A stretch of DNA of 64,000 bases from Tamlana flava. GTDB taxonomy: Bacteria > Bacteroidota > Bacteroidia > Flavobacteriales > Flavobacteriaceae. The stretch covers positions 186,001 through 250,000 of the forward strand of contig NZ_JBGGTX010000001.1 of assembly GCF_041287255.1 (NCBI RefSeq). The letters are read 5' to 3'. The notes under the pieces were generated by a model that worked only from the letters and a program-made list of their open reading frames with translations, was not told the DNA's origin and ran no database searches. Every line of letters begins with the position of its first letter. The stretch's first letter is position 1. The translations under genes were made by a program, and so were the position numbers. Of this stretch, positions 56,263-64,000 are shown one piece after another.

Positions 56263-57618
56263 CTAAAATTCTTCAACAATTTGACTGCCTTCCATCCAAG
56301 CAATCATGTTTAACACTAAATAATTCCAATTTTGGAAACCTTTGTTCAAAAGCGGCTCTCCTGTTTCGGGTTCGTAGTATTCATGTAGAGCACCATTTTT
56401 TTCAAAATCCCTTCCAAATAGCCAAATAGTTTTTGACGCCAATTCCTTAGCCTCATCAATAAAACCATAATCCTTTAAACCTTTATAAACCATATAATTT
56501 GAAATGCCCCAAATAGGTCCACGCCAATTTGATGGGTTGGCACTTGCTCTCATGCTATACATTTTTTCCATTTTGGAAAGGGTACGTACTCCAGACTGCG
56601 AATTAAATGTTTTAGAATTTAAATAATGCTCCTTAACAATACGTTCAGCTTGCTCAGGAGTGGCGACTCCTGCCCACAAGGCTAAAAATCCAGACCACAC
56701 TTCGATACGTTGAATAAGGCAATCATAATCACGCGGATAACCACTGTGAATCATAAACTCTTTGCCCAAAGTGTTATCCAATCTATTCTTTGCTGGGGTT
56801 AAATTAAGATCTACACTATAGTAAAATCCATCGCGCTCATCCCAGCAATGTTCTTGAATGGCAGCTTTTAAGTTTTTGGCATCCTCTTGAAACTCTTTAC
56901 CAATTTCCACTTGATTAAGTTGTTTTGATAAATAAACCATAGCCAAAAGCTCTTTGTACATCAAACAGTTCAAATAAATAGAGCCAGAACTTTTTGGTGG
57001 TCTGAAAAAAGTACTTGGGTCGTTATCCACACCGATGGCCACATCGTTTTGCCAATAATACAACCCCGTGGCTTTATGGCGATGATACGTTTTGTAGTTG
57101 TTCACAAAGGCCTGTAAATAATAGAATTTCTCCCTAATCCATTCAGCATGTCCACCGCTGGTCTTTGTTAAAAAAGCAGCATGTTGCGCCAACACAGGTT
57201 TATGCATGTTAACATCATAAATATTTTCAGACAAAATATTACGTGGGTTGGAATCCTCCCAAATTACAATGGGCAAATAACCATCCCACTCTCCGTAATG
57301 CAAAAAATTAAGCACACAGCCCTGTTCATATTTAATGGCTTCCTTTTTGTCCTTTTCTGAACCTATATCCGTTAGAATTTGTCGAAGCGCAATATTACTT
57401 AACCAAGAATCCCAATCCCACAACACATTGTCATATTGGTTGCTCCCTGGTGTTAAAAACGGATAAACCAATGAACCGCTGCTGGGGCGATACATGTTTT
57501 TATAATCTTTATAAACATAGCTTTTTATAATGGAAGCATAGTTGGAAATAGAATTCTTTTGACCATAAATCAAAGAATTAAAAAAAAGGATAATAAAAGT
57601 TATTGCATATCTATTCAT
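56263..57618 (-). CDS. Exported (alpha/alpha)6 glycosidase-like protein (MGH1/trehalase-like)
   Basis: This is a 451-residue protein with a Sec signal (..NSLIYGQ). It looks like a compact six-hairpin glycosidase of the GH63/GH37 type: NVLWDWDSWLSNIALRQ, GQ-rich helices, ENIYDVNMHKPVLAQH, CWDERDGFYYSVDL and NPSNWRGPIWGISNYMVYKG, with an ENGALHEYYEPETGEP-like loop near the C-terminus. Asp in the WDWDSW motif and Glu in HEYYEPETG are plausible catalytic residues by analogy. Its ATG shares one base with the stop of the upstream enolase-superfamily gene (TAATG), so the two are co-translated. Substrate is unknown. Confidence 0.75.
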   Translation of the reverse strand: MNRYAITFIILFFNSLIYGQKNSISNYASIIKSYVYKDYKNMYRPSSGSLVYPFLTPGSNQYDNVLWDWDSWLSNIALRQILTDIGSEKDKKEAIKYEQGCVLNFLHYGEWDGYLPIVIWEDSNPRNILSENIYDVNMHKPVLAQHAAFLTKTSGGHAEWIREKFYYLQAFVNNYKTYHRHKATGLYYWQNDVAIGVDNDPSTFFRPPKSSGSIYLNCLMYKELLAMVYLSKQLNQVEIGKEFQEDAKNLKAAIQEHCWDERDGFYYSVDLNLTPAKNRLDNTLGKEFMIHSGYPRDYDCLIQRIEVWSGFLALWAGVATPEQAERIVKEHYLNSKTFNSQSGVRTLSKMEKMYSMRASANPSNWRGPIWGISNYMVYKGLKDYGFIDEAKELASKTIWLFGRDFEKNGALHEYYEPETGEPLLNKGFQNWNYLVLNMIAWMEGSQIVEEF

Positions 57619-58877
57619 TAAAATTCTGGTTTAATTGGTTTTGCGTTTTTTAATGCATATTCCGCATGTTCCATGCCCAGACCGGGCGCTGTAGGTACGT
57701 TTAAGTAACCATTTTCAACTTTTATTGCTGGCTCAAACAAATCCGCCGTAGCTTCCATTCCCGTTTTAAGCTCTTGAAATAATCCAATATTTGGTGTGTA
57801 ACTACTAAAATTAACCATTTCAGCATATCCTGCGTTTCTATTGGATATGTGAACAGTAATAGGCTTACCTAATCTATCCGCCATTTTAGCAACTCGTGAC
57901 GCTCGAATAAAGCCGCCATAATAATGCAAATCTGGTTGGACAATCTGTAGAATGTTACCTGAAATAAGTTTTCGAAAACGATATTCACTAGATTCTTGCT
58001 CTCCACCAGATATTGGTATGCTGAGAGCATCTGCAACTTGCTTTGTTTCTTCAAAGTTATCAAAACGGCATGGTTCCTCGAACAAATAGGCACCAATACC
58101 CTCAAGTCTTTTACCAATCTCAATGGCGTTATTTACACCGTACGAACCATTAGCGTCTGCCTGAATTGTTATTTTATCACCTAATATTTTTCTGGATAAC
58201 TCAATCAAACCTTCTGTTCTATTAAGAAGAGAATCTTTGTTTCGACTCATTCTACCACCAACTTTAAACTTGACAGCTTTGGCTCCGGTTTCTTCTATTC
58301 TTTGTTGAAGAACCTCAATTTCTTCTTCTGGTGTTGTGCCACGGTTTCCACTAGCGACATATATAGGAACTTTATCTCTTTGTTTGCTCCCGAACAAATC
58401 GCTAATATGTTTTCCTTCATATTTACCCAACAAATCAATAATGCTACCTTCTGCCCATGCAACACAACACCACAATGCCAAACCCTGCATTTTATAATTA
58501 CTGTTGTGGACATATAATTCATCTAATAATGTTTCTATTTGCAACGCATTTTTTCCGATAAAAAAAGGAATAATCGATTTTAATAGTATTGGATAAAGAA
58601 TATCGACATGTTTATTGGTAACTGAGATTCCCTCAATCCCATCTTTAGATCTAGTTCGAACAAAATAAGTTTCGCCCAAATTAACCAACTCCATCGACTC
58701 AATTATAATAGGCTGTTTCGATTTGTCTATTTTTAATTGTGGTTTGTTGCATATATCAATAAGTTCCTGTTCTTCAACCAAAGTATCTTCCTTGCCAATA
58801 TTTGCACAAGACATTAATGATATCGCCAAACTGGACACCGATGTAATTTTTAAAAACTTTCTTCGGTTATAAACCAT
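57618..58877 (-). CDS. Tat-exported enolase-superfamily (mandelate-racemase type) lipoprotein
   Basis: This is a 419-residue sugar-acid dehydratase or epimerase-type enzyme with an unusual address. The N-terminus has a twin-arginine motif (NRRKFLK, 4-10) and a lipobox (LMSC, Cys24), so it is predicted to be exported folded and lipid-anchored. The active site is complete: Lys203 and Lys205 (KFK), metal ligands Asp241 (DAN), Glu267 (EEP) and Glu293 (GGE), and the Asp316/His343 dyad (QPDLHYYGG, VHIS). Relatives include L-fuconate and L-rhamnonate dehydratases, which are normally cytoplasmic. It could fill the dehydratase step missing from the cytoplasmic set, or act on an extracytoplasmic pectin-derived acid. 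Confidence 0.85.
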   Translation of the reverse strand: MVYNRRKFLKITSVSSLAISLMSCANIGKEDTLVEEQELIDICNKPQLKIDKSKQPIIIESMELVNLGETYFVRTRSKDGIEGISVTNKHVDILYPILLKSIIPFFIGKNALQIETLLDELYVHNSNYKMQGLALWCCVAWAEGSIIDLLGKYEGKHISDLFGSKQRDKVPIYVASGNRGTTPEEEIEVLQQRIEETGAKAVKFKVGGRMSRNKDSLLNRTEGLIELSRKILGDKITIQADANGSYGVNNAIEIGKRLEGIGAYLFEEPCRFDNFEETKQVADALSIPISGGEQESSEYRFRKLISGNILQIVQPDLHYYGGFIRASRVAKMADRLGKPITVHISNRNAGYAEMVNFSSYTPNIGLFQELKTGMEATADLFEPAIKVENGYLNVPTAPGLGMEHAEYALKNAKPIKPEF

Positions 58878-58887
58878 AAGGTTAATT

Positions 58888-60090
58888 TTAATTTTGCTCT
58901 AAAACATTGTTGGTTGGCGCCCACTTTTTTTGCCATTCCGGGTATTTTTCCAAAACATTTTGTGGCTCATAAGTGTACCAGGCATAACCATTTCTTCGCT
59001 CAACACTAACTTCAGACATGGAATACAAATACTTGCTATTTCGGTCGCAAAATAACGGCCTACCAGTTCTTAATTCATAATAGCGTGTCCAAATGGGAGC
59101 TGCTGAAGAATCAACCACAACGCGCCTATCTTTACTAACCGTTTTATACTTAGACTCGAAAGGCTCTATGTCAAAAGTTTCAACTCTAGTGTTATAAATT
59201 TTAGAGTCTTCAAACCACTTTACAGCACCTTGAATGGATTTTATAACTCTTTCAGTTGGATGATCTATTTGCATCAAAAATAAAACTACCGGCACACTTT
59301 CCTTGTTACAGATACTTGGTGGCTCAAAAGCACGAGCCCATGCAGGAGACAAATTTATTTCGTCATGTTGTTGGCACCAAGCTGTTAGTGTTCCATTATT
59401 TTCAATTTGCATGGTTAAAATGCATTCTAAACCTTTATTATAAGACTTTGTTACTTTTTTCTTTAACTCCTTATCTATAAACTGAAAATTTGTGTCATTA
59501 TTAATTACTTTTTTCAGTAAATTCATTATACCCATATAGGCTTCATCATTAAAGGTTATGTGCCTACTGTAATTATCTTGTAAAGGGTAATATTGCGGCC
59601 ATCCACCGTTTTCATATTGTGCATCAAGCATAAAGTGAATTCCCCTTAAAGAAGCTTCTTTATACTTTTCAATTTTAGTTACCGTATACACCTGCGCCAA
59701 ATAAAATATGTGTGGAAATGTTGTTGAATTATCAAAAGTTGTGTATAGAACATCTTTTGTTTTTTCAACGTTTTTTACCTGTGCTGGTGTTAAAATAGCA
59801 CGCATGTCATAGTTTTTTGGCCAGCCACCGTTATCTCTTTGAAACAAGATAATGTTATCAGCTATTTTGGTATAATCAGACTCCAAGTATCTTGTTTGAT
59901 TGGGCACGGGGTCTACAAGGCTGTGTTCGTTTTTAATATTGTACCAATGTCCAATTCCATCAGCGAACGGCCTTGTACTAATCCTGGTATTTGTTTCTTT
60001 TCGGTTTTGTGCATTCAGGTAATTTCCTGAAGAGAGAACCACTACTAAAGAAAATAAAATACAATAAGCCTTAATTTTTCTATGATACAT
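58888..60090 (-). CDS. PL10-family pectate lyase
   Basis: This is a 400-residue exported pectate lyase (signal ..GNYLNAQ) with an (alpha/alpha)3 toroid. Typical PL10 blocks are visible: FQRDNGGWPKNYDM (83-96), TFDNSTTFPHIFYLAQVY, YENGGWPQYYP (159-169), HITFNDEAYMGIMN, TAWCQQHDE and RAFEPPSI, which holds the active-site Arg region. It has no T9SS tail, in contrast to the PL1 and PL9 enzymes, so it probably works in the periplasm on imported oligogalacturonides. The gap is 17 bp from GH43 and 10 bp to the enolase-superfamily gene. Confidence 0.93.
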   Translation of the reverse strand: MYHRKIKAYCILFSLVVVLSSGNYLNAQNRKETNTRISTRPFADGIGHWYNIKNEHSLVDPVPNQTRYLESDYTKIADNIILFQRDNGGWPKNYDMRAILTPAQVKNVEKTKDVLYTTFDNSTTFPHIFYLAQVYTVTKIEKYKEASLRGIHFMLDAQYENGGWPQYYPLQDNYSRHITFNDEAYMGIMNLLKKVINNDTNFQFIDKELKKKVTKSYNKGLECILTMQIENNGTLTAWCQQHDEINLSPAWARAFEPPSICNKESVPVVLFLMQIDHPTERVIKSIQGAVKWFEDSKIYNTRVETFDIEPFESKYKTVSKDRRVVVDSSAAPIWTRYYELRTGRPLFCDRNSKYLYSMSEVSVERRNGYAWYTYEPQNVLEKYPEWQKKWAPTNNVLEQN

Positions 60091-60107
60091 TAATTACCAT
60101 TGTTAAG

Positions 60108-61670
60108 TTAATCGAGTGATTTATAAATGAAATTATCAAATTGAACCTGACCTTCTCCAAAAGCAAACAACCCCGCTCGGAGACTTAAAAATTCCCCGAA
60201 AACATTGTGATTAAATCCACTTGCTTCAATACTTCGTTCAACGCGGGACCAATTTTTAGCATCACTACTAAAATAAAAACTAACTTCATTTTCATCATTT
60301 AAAATACGCAAATAACCATGATTCCCAAGCATATTGGGTTCATTGATTTTTCTTCTTTGTCTGTTAAACACACTAAATCGTTCTTTGCTTGCAGAAATAT
60401 GCATGTTTGCCACTTCATTGTAATACAGACACAAACCAAACTCAACATCATCTAAAACAGTGAACTCAACCTGTACTTCATATTTTCTATCTCCACTGTT
60501 CACCAAAATTGGAGAACTATCCGCAAACGATTTTCCTTTGGCTTGAAAAAGTAGTTTACCTTCCATGAAACTAACCCTATCTAGATCATTATCTTTATAA
60601 AACTGCCATTGAAGATTTAACTCCTCGTTATCAAAATCGTCACTCAAACCATGCGACGCCTCTGAAATTTTTAGTTTAGGAAGTTCAATATCATCTGAAG
60701 CCTTAATGTCATCAGGCACTTTAAACCAGCCATCTTCAGTCCATTCTATGGGCAACATTAAAGTTTGACGACCCAAAGTTTGAAAATGCTTTTCATAGCC
60801 ATGATACATAATCCACCATTTGCCATTAAAATCATCTACCAAAGTTCCATGCCCTTGGTTCCACCAGCGCTCACCTCTATTTTCAGTGTGGACAATGGGA
60901 TTATATGGTGAATTCTCAAAAGGTCCGTAGGGTGATTTGGCACGGGCAGAAACCACCATATGCGCTGTGGCCGGACCAGCGGTTCCTCCTTCGGCCGTAG
61001 TTAAATAATAATAGCCATCTTGAACGGTTGATTTTGGAGATTCCAAACAAAAACACTCAGTGCTCCATTCTTTTGGAAATTGCCAGCCTTCATAGTTTTG
61101 AACAGGTTCTTCAGCTGTTGCCAAACCATCATCCGTTAACTTTACAACATAGCCGTGTGAAAGGTACAAATAACGATTTCCGGCTTCATCAACCAGATGG
61201 CCGGGGTCGATATATCCACTTAAATTTAAATTAATTGGCTCGCTCCAAGGACCATTTGGCGTATCAGCATAAACTACCCAATTGGTTCCCCCTGCAGGAA
61301 AATAGATGTAATATTTATCGTTTACAAACACCAAATCTGGCGCCCAAACAGAGCCAACATTTTTAGTTAAGGCATGAGAAATACGTTCCCAATTTACCAA
61401 ATCAGTTGAATGCCAAACAATCAACCCTGGATAGTAATTAAATGATGAATGCGTCATATAATAATCGCTTCCTACTCTTACAATTGAAGGGTCTGGATAA
61501 TCCCCTCCTAAAATGGGATTTGAATACGTTGATTGCTCCGTCGCTTCTTCATCTTTACCATTTGTTCCAGATTCATTTTTGCAATTAGTAAGCATTAATA
61601 CTGAAAACAATATTCCAACTACGATTAAGGCTGATTTTAATTTCAGTTTTTTTATTATAAAATATACCAT
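60108..61670 (-). CDS. GH43 glycoside hydrolase with C-terminal beta-sandwich
   Basis: This is a 520-residue exported enzyme. I prefer the start at 61670 (MVYFIIKKLK), which overlaps the upstream stop as TAATG, over 61679. The signal is of lipoprotein type (LTNC). The GH43 propeller has GDYPDPSIVRVG (catalytic-base Asp), SVWAPDLVFVNDKYYIYFP, IDPGHLVDEAGNRY, CFCLESPKS (Glu as candidate acid) and NQGHGTLVDDFNGKWW. From about residue 340 a beta-sandwich follows (SDDFDNEELNLQWQFY to FDNFIYKSLD), as in GH43 enzymes acting on arabinose- or xylose-type side chains. A pectin side-chain (arabinan or galactan) role is inferred. Confidence 0.88.
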   Translation of the reverse strand: MVYFIIKKLKLKSALIVVGILFSVLMLTNCKNESGTNGKDEEATEQSTYSNPILGGDYPDPSIVRVGSDYYMTHSSFNYYPGLIVWHSTDLVNWERISHALTKNVGSVWAPDLVFVNDKYYIYFPAGGTNWVVYADTPNGPWSEPINLNLSGYIDPGHLVDEAGNRYLYLSHGYVVKLTDDGLATAEEPVQNYEGWQFPKEWSTECFCLESPKSTVQDGYYYLTTAEGGTAGPATAHMVVSARAKSPYGPFENSPYNPIVHTENRGERWWNQGHGTLVDDFNGKWWIMYHGYEKHFQTLGRQTLMLPIEWTEDGWFKVPDDIKASDDIELPKLKISEASHGLSDDFDNEELNLQWQFYKDNDLDRVSFMEGKLLFQAKGKSFADSSPILVNSGDRKYEVQVEFTVLDDVEFGLCLYYNEVANMHISASKERFSVFNRQRRKINEPNMLGNHGYLRILNDENEVSFYFSSDAKNWSRVERSIEASGFNHNVFGEFLSLRAGLFAFGEGQVQFDNFIYKSLD

Positions 61671-64000
61671 TAGAACCATTCTATTTTTAAATCTTTTATC
61701 AACGTTGCACCACTACGCACCGTTCCTGTATGTTGAAAACTTATTCCCCCATAACTGTTAGGCGTGATTTCAACTTCCATATCAACTACTTTTACCACTT
61801 CGGATGTATCGTGTTGCGTAAAATAGTCTTCAGTATTTTCTGCATGAGCCATCAACTTATTGCCTTTAATCTCAACACTAATTTTGCAATTGGGACGATA
61901 ACACGACGCAGAAACGGGTTGGCTTATTGCCGAGGCAGCGCCATTTTCATATTTCATTAAAACAAAATCAATTGCATCACTATACTTTGTGGTTCTGATT
62001 AATCGTAAAGCATAGCCATTCACGATTTTGGTGTCCATTTTGATACCAATATCCATATATTGCATTCTAGCACTGCTAAAACCTTGACCAGCCGTTTTAG
62101 ATGGTAGGGCCACAAAACTGATTTTCATATCACCAAAACCATTCCCAACAGGTGTGTATCGCATTCTAGCTCCCTTGGTGTTTTGTACAAAACCTTTAAC
62201 TCCTGCTGCTCCATTAATACCCTCACCATAATACCAAGGGTCTTGACTGTTATCAGCTTCCCAATTAAATTCTTTGGTATCTTCGGGTGCATAACTATCT
62301 AATGACCAAAAACCTGGTAAAATTTTTGGTTGATACTTACCAGACATATTCTCTAGATTTGGTATTAAAATCTTGGAATTTACTTTTACCTCTTTAGCTG
62401 AAATTGCTTTTTTGTAAACCACAGATTTCACTTCTCCTGGAATGCAACGTAAATGCTTTGGCGCTATGCTCGCCATAATATAATAACCAATATCCCCTTC
62501 AGAAAGTTGATATGTTTTCAAAGGGCTATCAAACCTTGAAACAGCGATTTCAATCGGTTCATCTCCATTTGCATTTTTACAGCGATACCAACTGATTATA
62601 GACTGGTCTTCAAAAGTCATATCTAAATCATAATCCAAATGAAGTTTACCCTCTTTTGGTTTACTAATCGTTGGGTGTTTTTTGAATGTGGGCGGATTGA
62701 GCAATGACGGTGCAATATAGAGCACTGTAGCCGATTCTAAACCTGATAGTGTAGATGCTGTTACAATAACTTCTTTGGTTTCGTTTTCATTGTTCGTTGG
62801 AATGACCAAGCACTTGCCATCTTGATTGTCCTGCAATTTTACAAACGACATGAATTCATCTGAAACTTGCCAGTTTATGGCTTCGCTTTCAACTTCAAAA
62901 TTACCAAAACGATTTACCGTCGTTTCAAGAATCAAACTGTCTTTTCCTGTTTCTAGTTTTTGTTGTGTTGGTTTTATGATGAGTTGTGTTGGAATAGAAG
63001 AATAGTCTATACCTGTTTCTTTTTCAACTTGCTCAACAAGAGGTCTTATGCCCATTGGGTCCCAATTATCATTTCCTCGAAGTAAATTAAAGGTATTGTA
63101 AATAACCGCATTGTTATAATCAAAACGATAGGCATTGAGCAGTGGTTTCTTTGAAATATCTACCGTTGCATCAGGGTTGTTTTTGCTGATTAAAACAGGG
63201 CTTCCATTTAAATTCACATTACTTTGATAATATCGCGTTTCTAAAGCTGGAATATCGCGCCAACCCAGATATTCTAAATTTTCAGCTGAAAACCGAGTAT
63301 CAATAACTGCTATAGTACCGTTAGCTTTCGCAAAATATTGATTGCCTCGTGTGTATGAGGTTATATCGCAATTTAGGAAAACAGAACCTGTGCCATCTGT
63401 TCTATAGAAAGGTTTTGAAGAATAAAAATCAAAAGTACAATTGAGATAGACAGCACTTCCATTAAGCGCGTCGTCAGTCATTTCAAAATGACATCCATCA
63501 AATAGCGTGCGTTCACTGCCCCAAAACGGACCTAAATTCAAGCGACTTATAAAACGTGAATTTCTAACCACAACTTTATCTCCGTTCGAGAAAACAAGCT
63601 GTGCCTGCACGATAGCTGAGCCACGTTTTTCTCTGTTCAATTTTGGATTTAACGGGTAAACCAAATCGATGTTGCAATAATTTCCAAAGGTGATATTCTC
63701 TGCACTAATTCCATCACCGTTAATTCTGAACATGGTAAAATTACCCTTAGAGCCCATGGTTTGTCCTCGATTACTGGCTAGAATTACATGTTCCGGATTG
63801 TCTGACAACCCTTGGAATTTTAACCATTCACAATTTATTTCCAGTCCTATTGGTGACCCTCCAACTCTATCAGGTAATCTAATTTCAGGGTCGTCTGGAT
63901 CATCAATCCAGTACACCCACGGCGCAATGTAGAGCACCATGGGGGCTTCTTCCGTTCCGTAGGTTAGATGCTTGGAAGCTTCATTAACTGAATTGTAGAC
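61670..64000 (-). CDS. Pectinesterase-like beta-helix protein with C-terminal module (5' truncated by window)
   Basis: The open frame runs off the window edge. Codons upstream of the Met at 63940 stay open to base 64000 and read ..HLTYGTEEAP in frame, so 63940 is not the start. The visible 776 residues begin with a pectinesterase-type opening (LYIAPWVYWIDDPDDPEIR, GNFTMFRINGDGISAENITFGNY). Beta-helix rungs follow (GSAIVQAQLVFSNGDKVVVRN, FYRTDGTGSVFLNCD, LEYLGWRDIPALE). Canonical CE8 QAVAL, DFIFG and LGRPW motifs are not clearly present, so catalysis is uncertain. Residues from ~570 (LPGFWSLDSYAPED to LIKDLKIEWF) form a concanavalin-A-like module. It is the first visible gene of the minus-strand pectin/deoxysugar operon. 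Confidence 0.75.
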   Translation of the reverse strand, partial: VYNSVNEASKHLTYGTEEAPMVLYIAPWVYWIDDPDDPEIRLPDRVGGSPIGLEINCEWLKFQGLSDNPEHVILASNRGQTMGSKGNFTMFRINGDGISAENITFGNYCNIDLVYPLNPKLNREKRGSAIVQAQLVFSNGDKVVVRNSRFISRLNLGPFWGSERTLFDGCHFEMTDDALNGSAVYLNCTFDFYSSKPFYRTDGTGSVFLNCDITSYTRGNQYFAKANGTIAVIDTRFSAENLEYLGWRDIPALETRYYQSNVNLNGSPVLISKNNPDATVDISKKPLLNAYRFDYNNAVIYNTFNLLRGNDNWDPMGIRPLVEQVEKETGIDYSSIPTQLIIKPTQQKLETGKDSLILETTVNRFGNFEVESEAINWQVSDEFMSFVKLQDNQDGKCLVIPTNNENETKEVIVTASTLSGLESATVLYIAPSLLNPPTFKKHPTISKPKEGKLHLDYDLDMTFEDQSIISWYRCKNANGDEPIEIAVSRFDSPLKTYQLSEGDIGYYIMASIAPKHLRCIPGEVKSVVYKKAISAKEVKVNSKILIPNLENMSGKYQPKILPGFWSLDSYAPEDTKEFNWEADNSQDPWYYGEGINGAAGVKGFVQNTKGARMRYTPVGNGFGDMKISFVALPSKTAGQGFSSARMQYMDIGIKMDTKIVNGYALRLIRTTKYSDAIDFVLMKYENGAASAISQPVSASCYRPNCKISVEIKGNKLMAHAENTEDYFTQHDTSEVVKVVDMEVEITPNSYGGISFQHTGTVRSGATLIKDLKIEWF

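Overview
The window is a low-GC Bacteroidota chromosome segment, most likely from a marine member of the Flavobacteriia. The evidence is three SusC/SusD pairs, type IX secretion (T9SS) C-terminal sorting domains, Bacteroidota-type -7 promoter boxes (TAnnTTTG), a SusCD-linked sulfatase and AT-rich spacers. It is almost entirely a pectin (homogalacturonan plus rhamnogalacturonan) utilisation region joined to a 6-deoxysugar catabolic region. No rRNA, tRNA, CRISPR array or insertion sequence was seen, and no spacer between genes exceeds 300 bp.

Layout. (1) 1-7097, plus strand: a truncated SusC and its SusD, a terminator, then sulfatase, GH43-like enzyme and L-rhamnose mutarotase. (2) 28876 down to 7179, minus strand: a large uptake and lyase cluster ordered FAS1 lipoprotein, SusC, SusD, FAS1, FAS1, SusC, SusD, PL1, PL9, PL9. 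The three lyases carry T9SS tails. (3) 34797 down to 29105, minus: CE12 esterase, GH2, tandem CE12 esterase. (4) 34888-35934, minus: a GntR/LacI-type regulator, divergent from (5) 36232-45474, plus: GH28, CBM9-like/PKD protein, DUF4450-like protein, GH43-like protein and a six-hairpin enzyme, followed by an AraC regulator (45543-46409). (6) 46559-50979, plus: SDR, FAH-family hydrolase and LutABC. (7) 64000 down to 50994, minus and convergent with (6): pectinesterase-like protein, GH43, PL10, exported enolase-superfamily enzyme, six-hairpin enzyme, bicupin, Zn-alcohol dehydrogenase, amidohydrolase, SDR, FucP-type symporter and a second deoxysugar mutarotase.

How it fits together. Surface lyases (PL1, PL9 x2) and lipoproteins cut pectin and three SusC/D systems import the oligomers. 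PL10, GH28, CE12, GH2, GH43 and uncharacterised (alpha/alpha)6 enzymes finish depolymerisation. The released 6-deoxyhexose (L-rhamnose, or L-fucose) would enter through the FucP-like symporter, be oxidised non-phosphorylatively by SDR, lactonase, dehydratase, SDR and FAH hydrolase, and yield pyruvate plus L-lactate. LutABC then oxidises the lactate.

The most notable signal is regulatory. Four separate transcription units (sulfatase, FAS1-SusCD, CE12-GH2 and GH28) share the box CAGGAT placed exactly 21 bp upstream of a TAnnTTTG-like -7 element, always in the same orientation. This looks like one activator regulon. Other points of interest are the three FAS1 lipoproteins interleaved with SusCD pairs and a Tat-lipoprotein enolase-superfamily enzyme with an intact active site.
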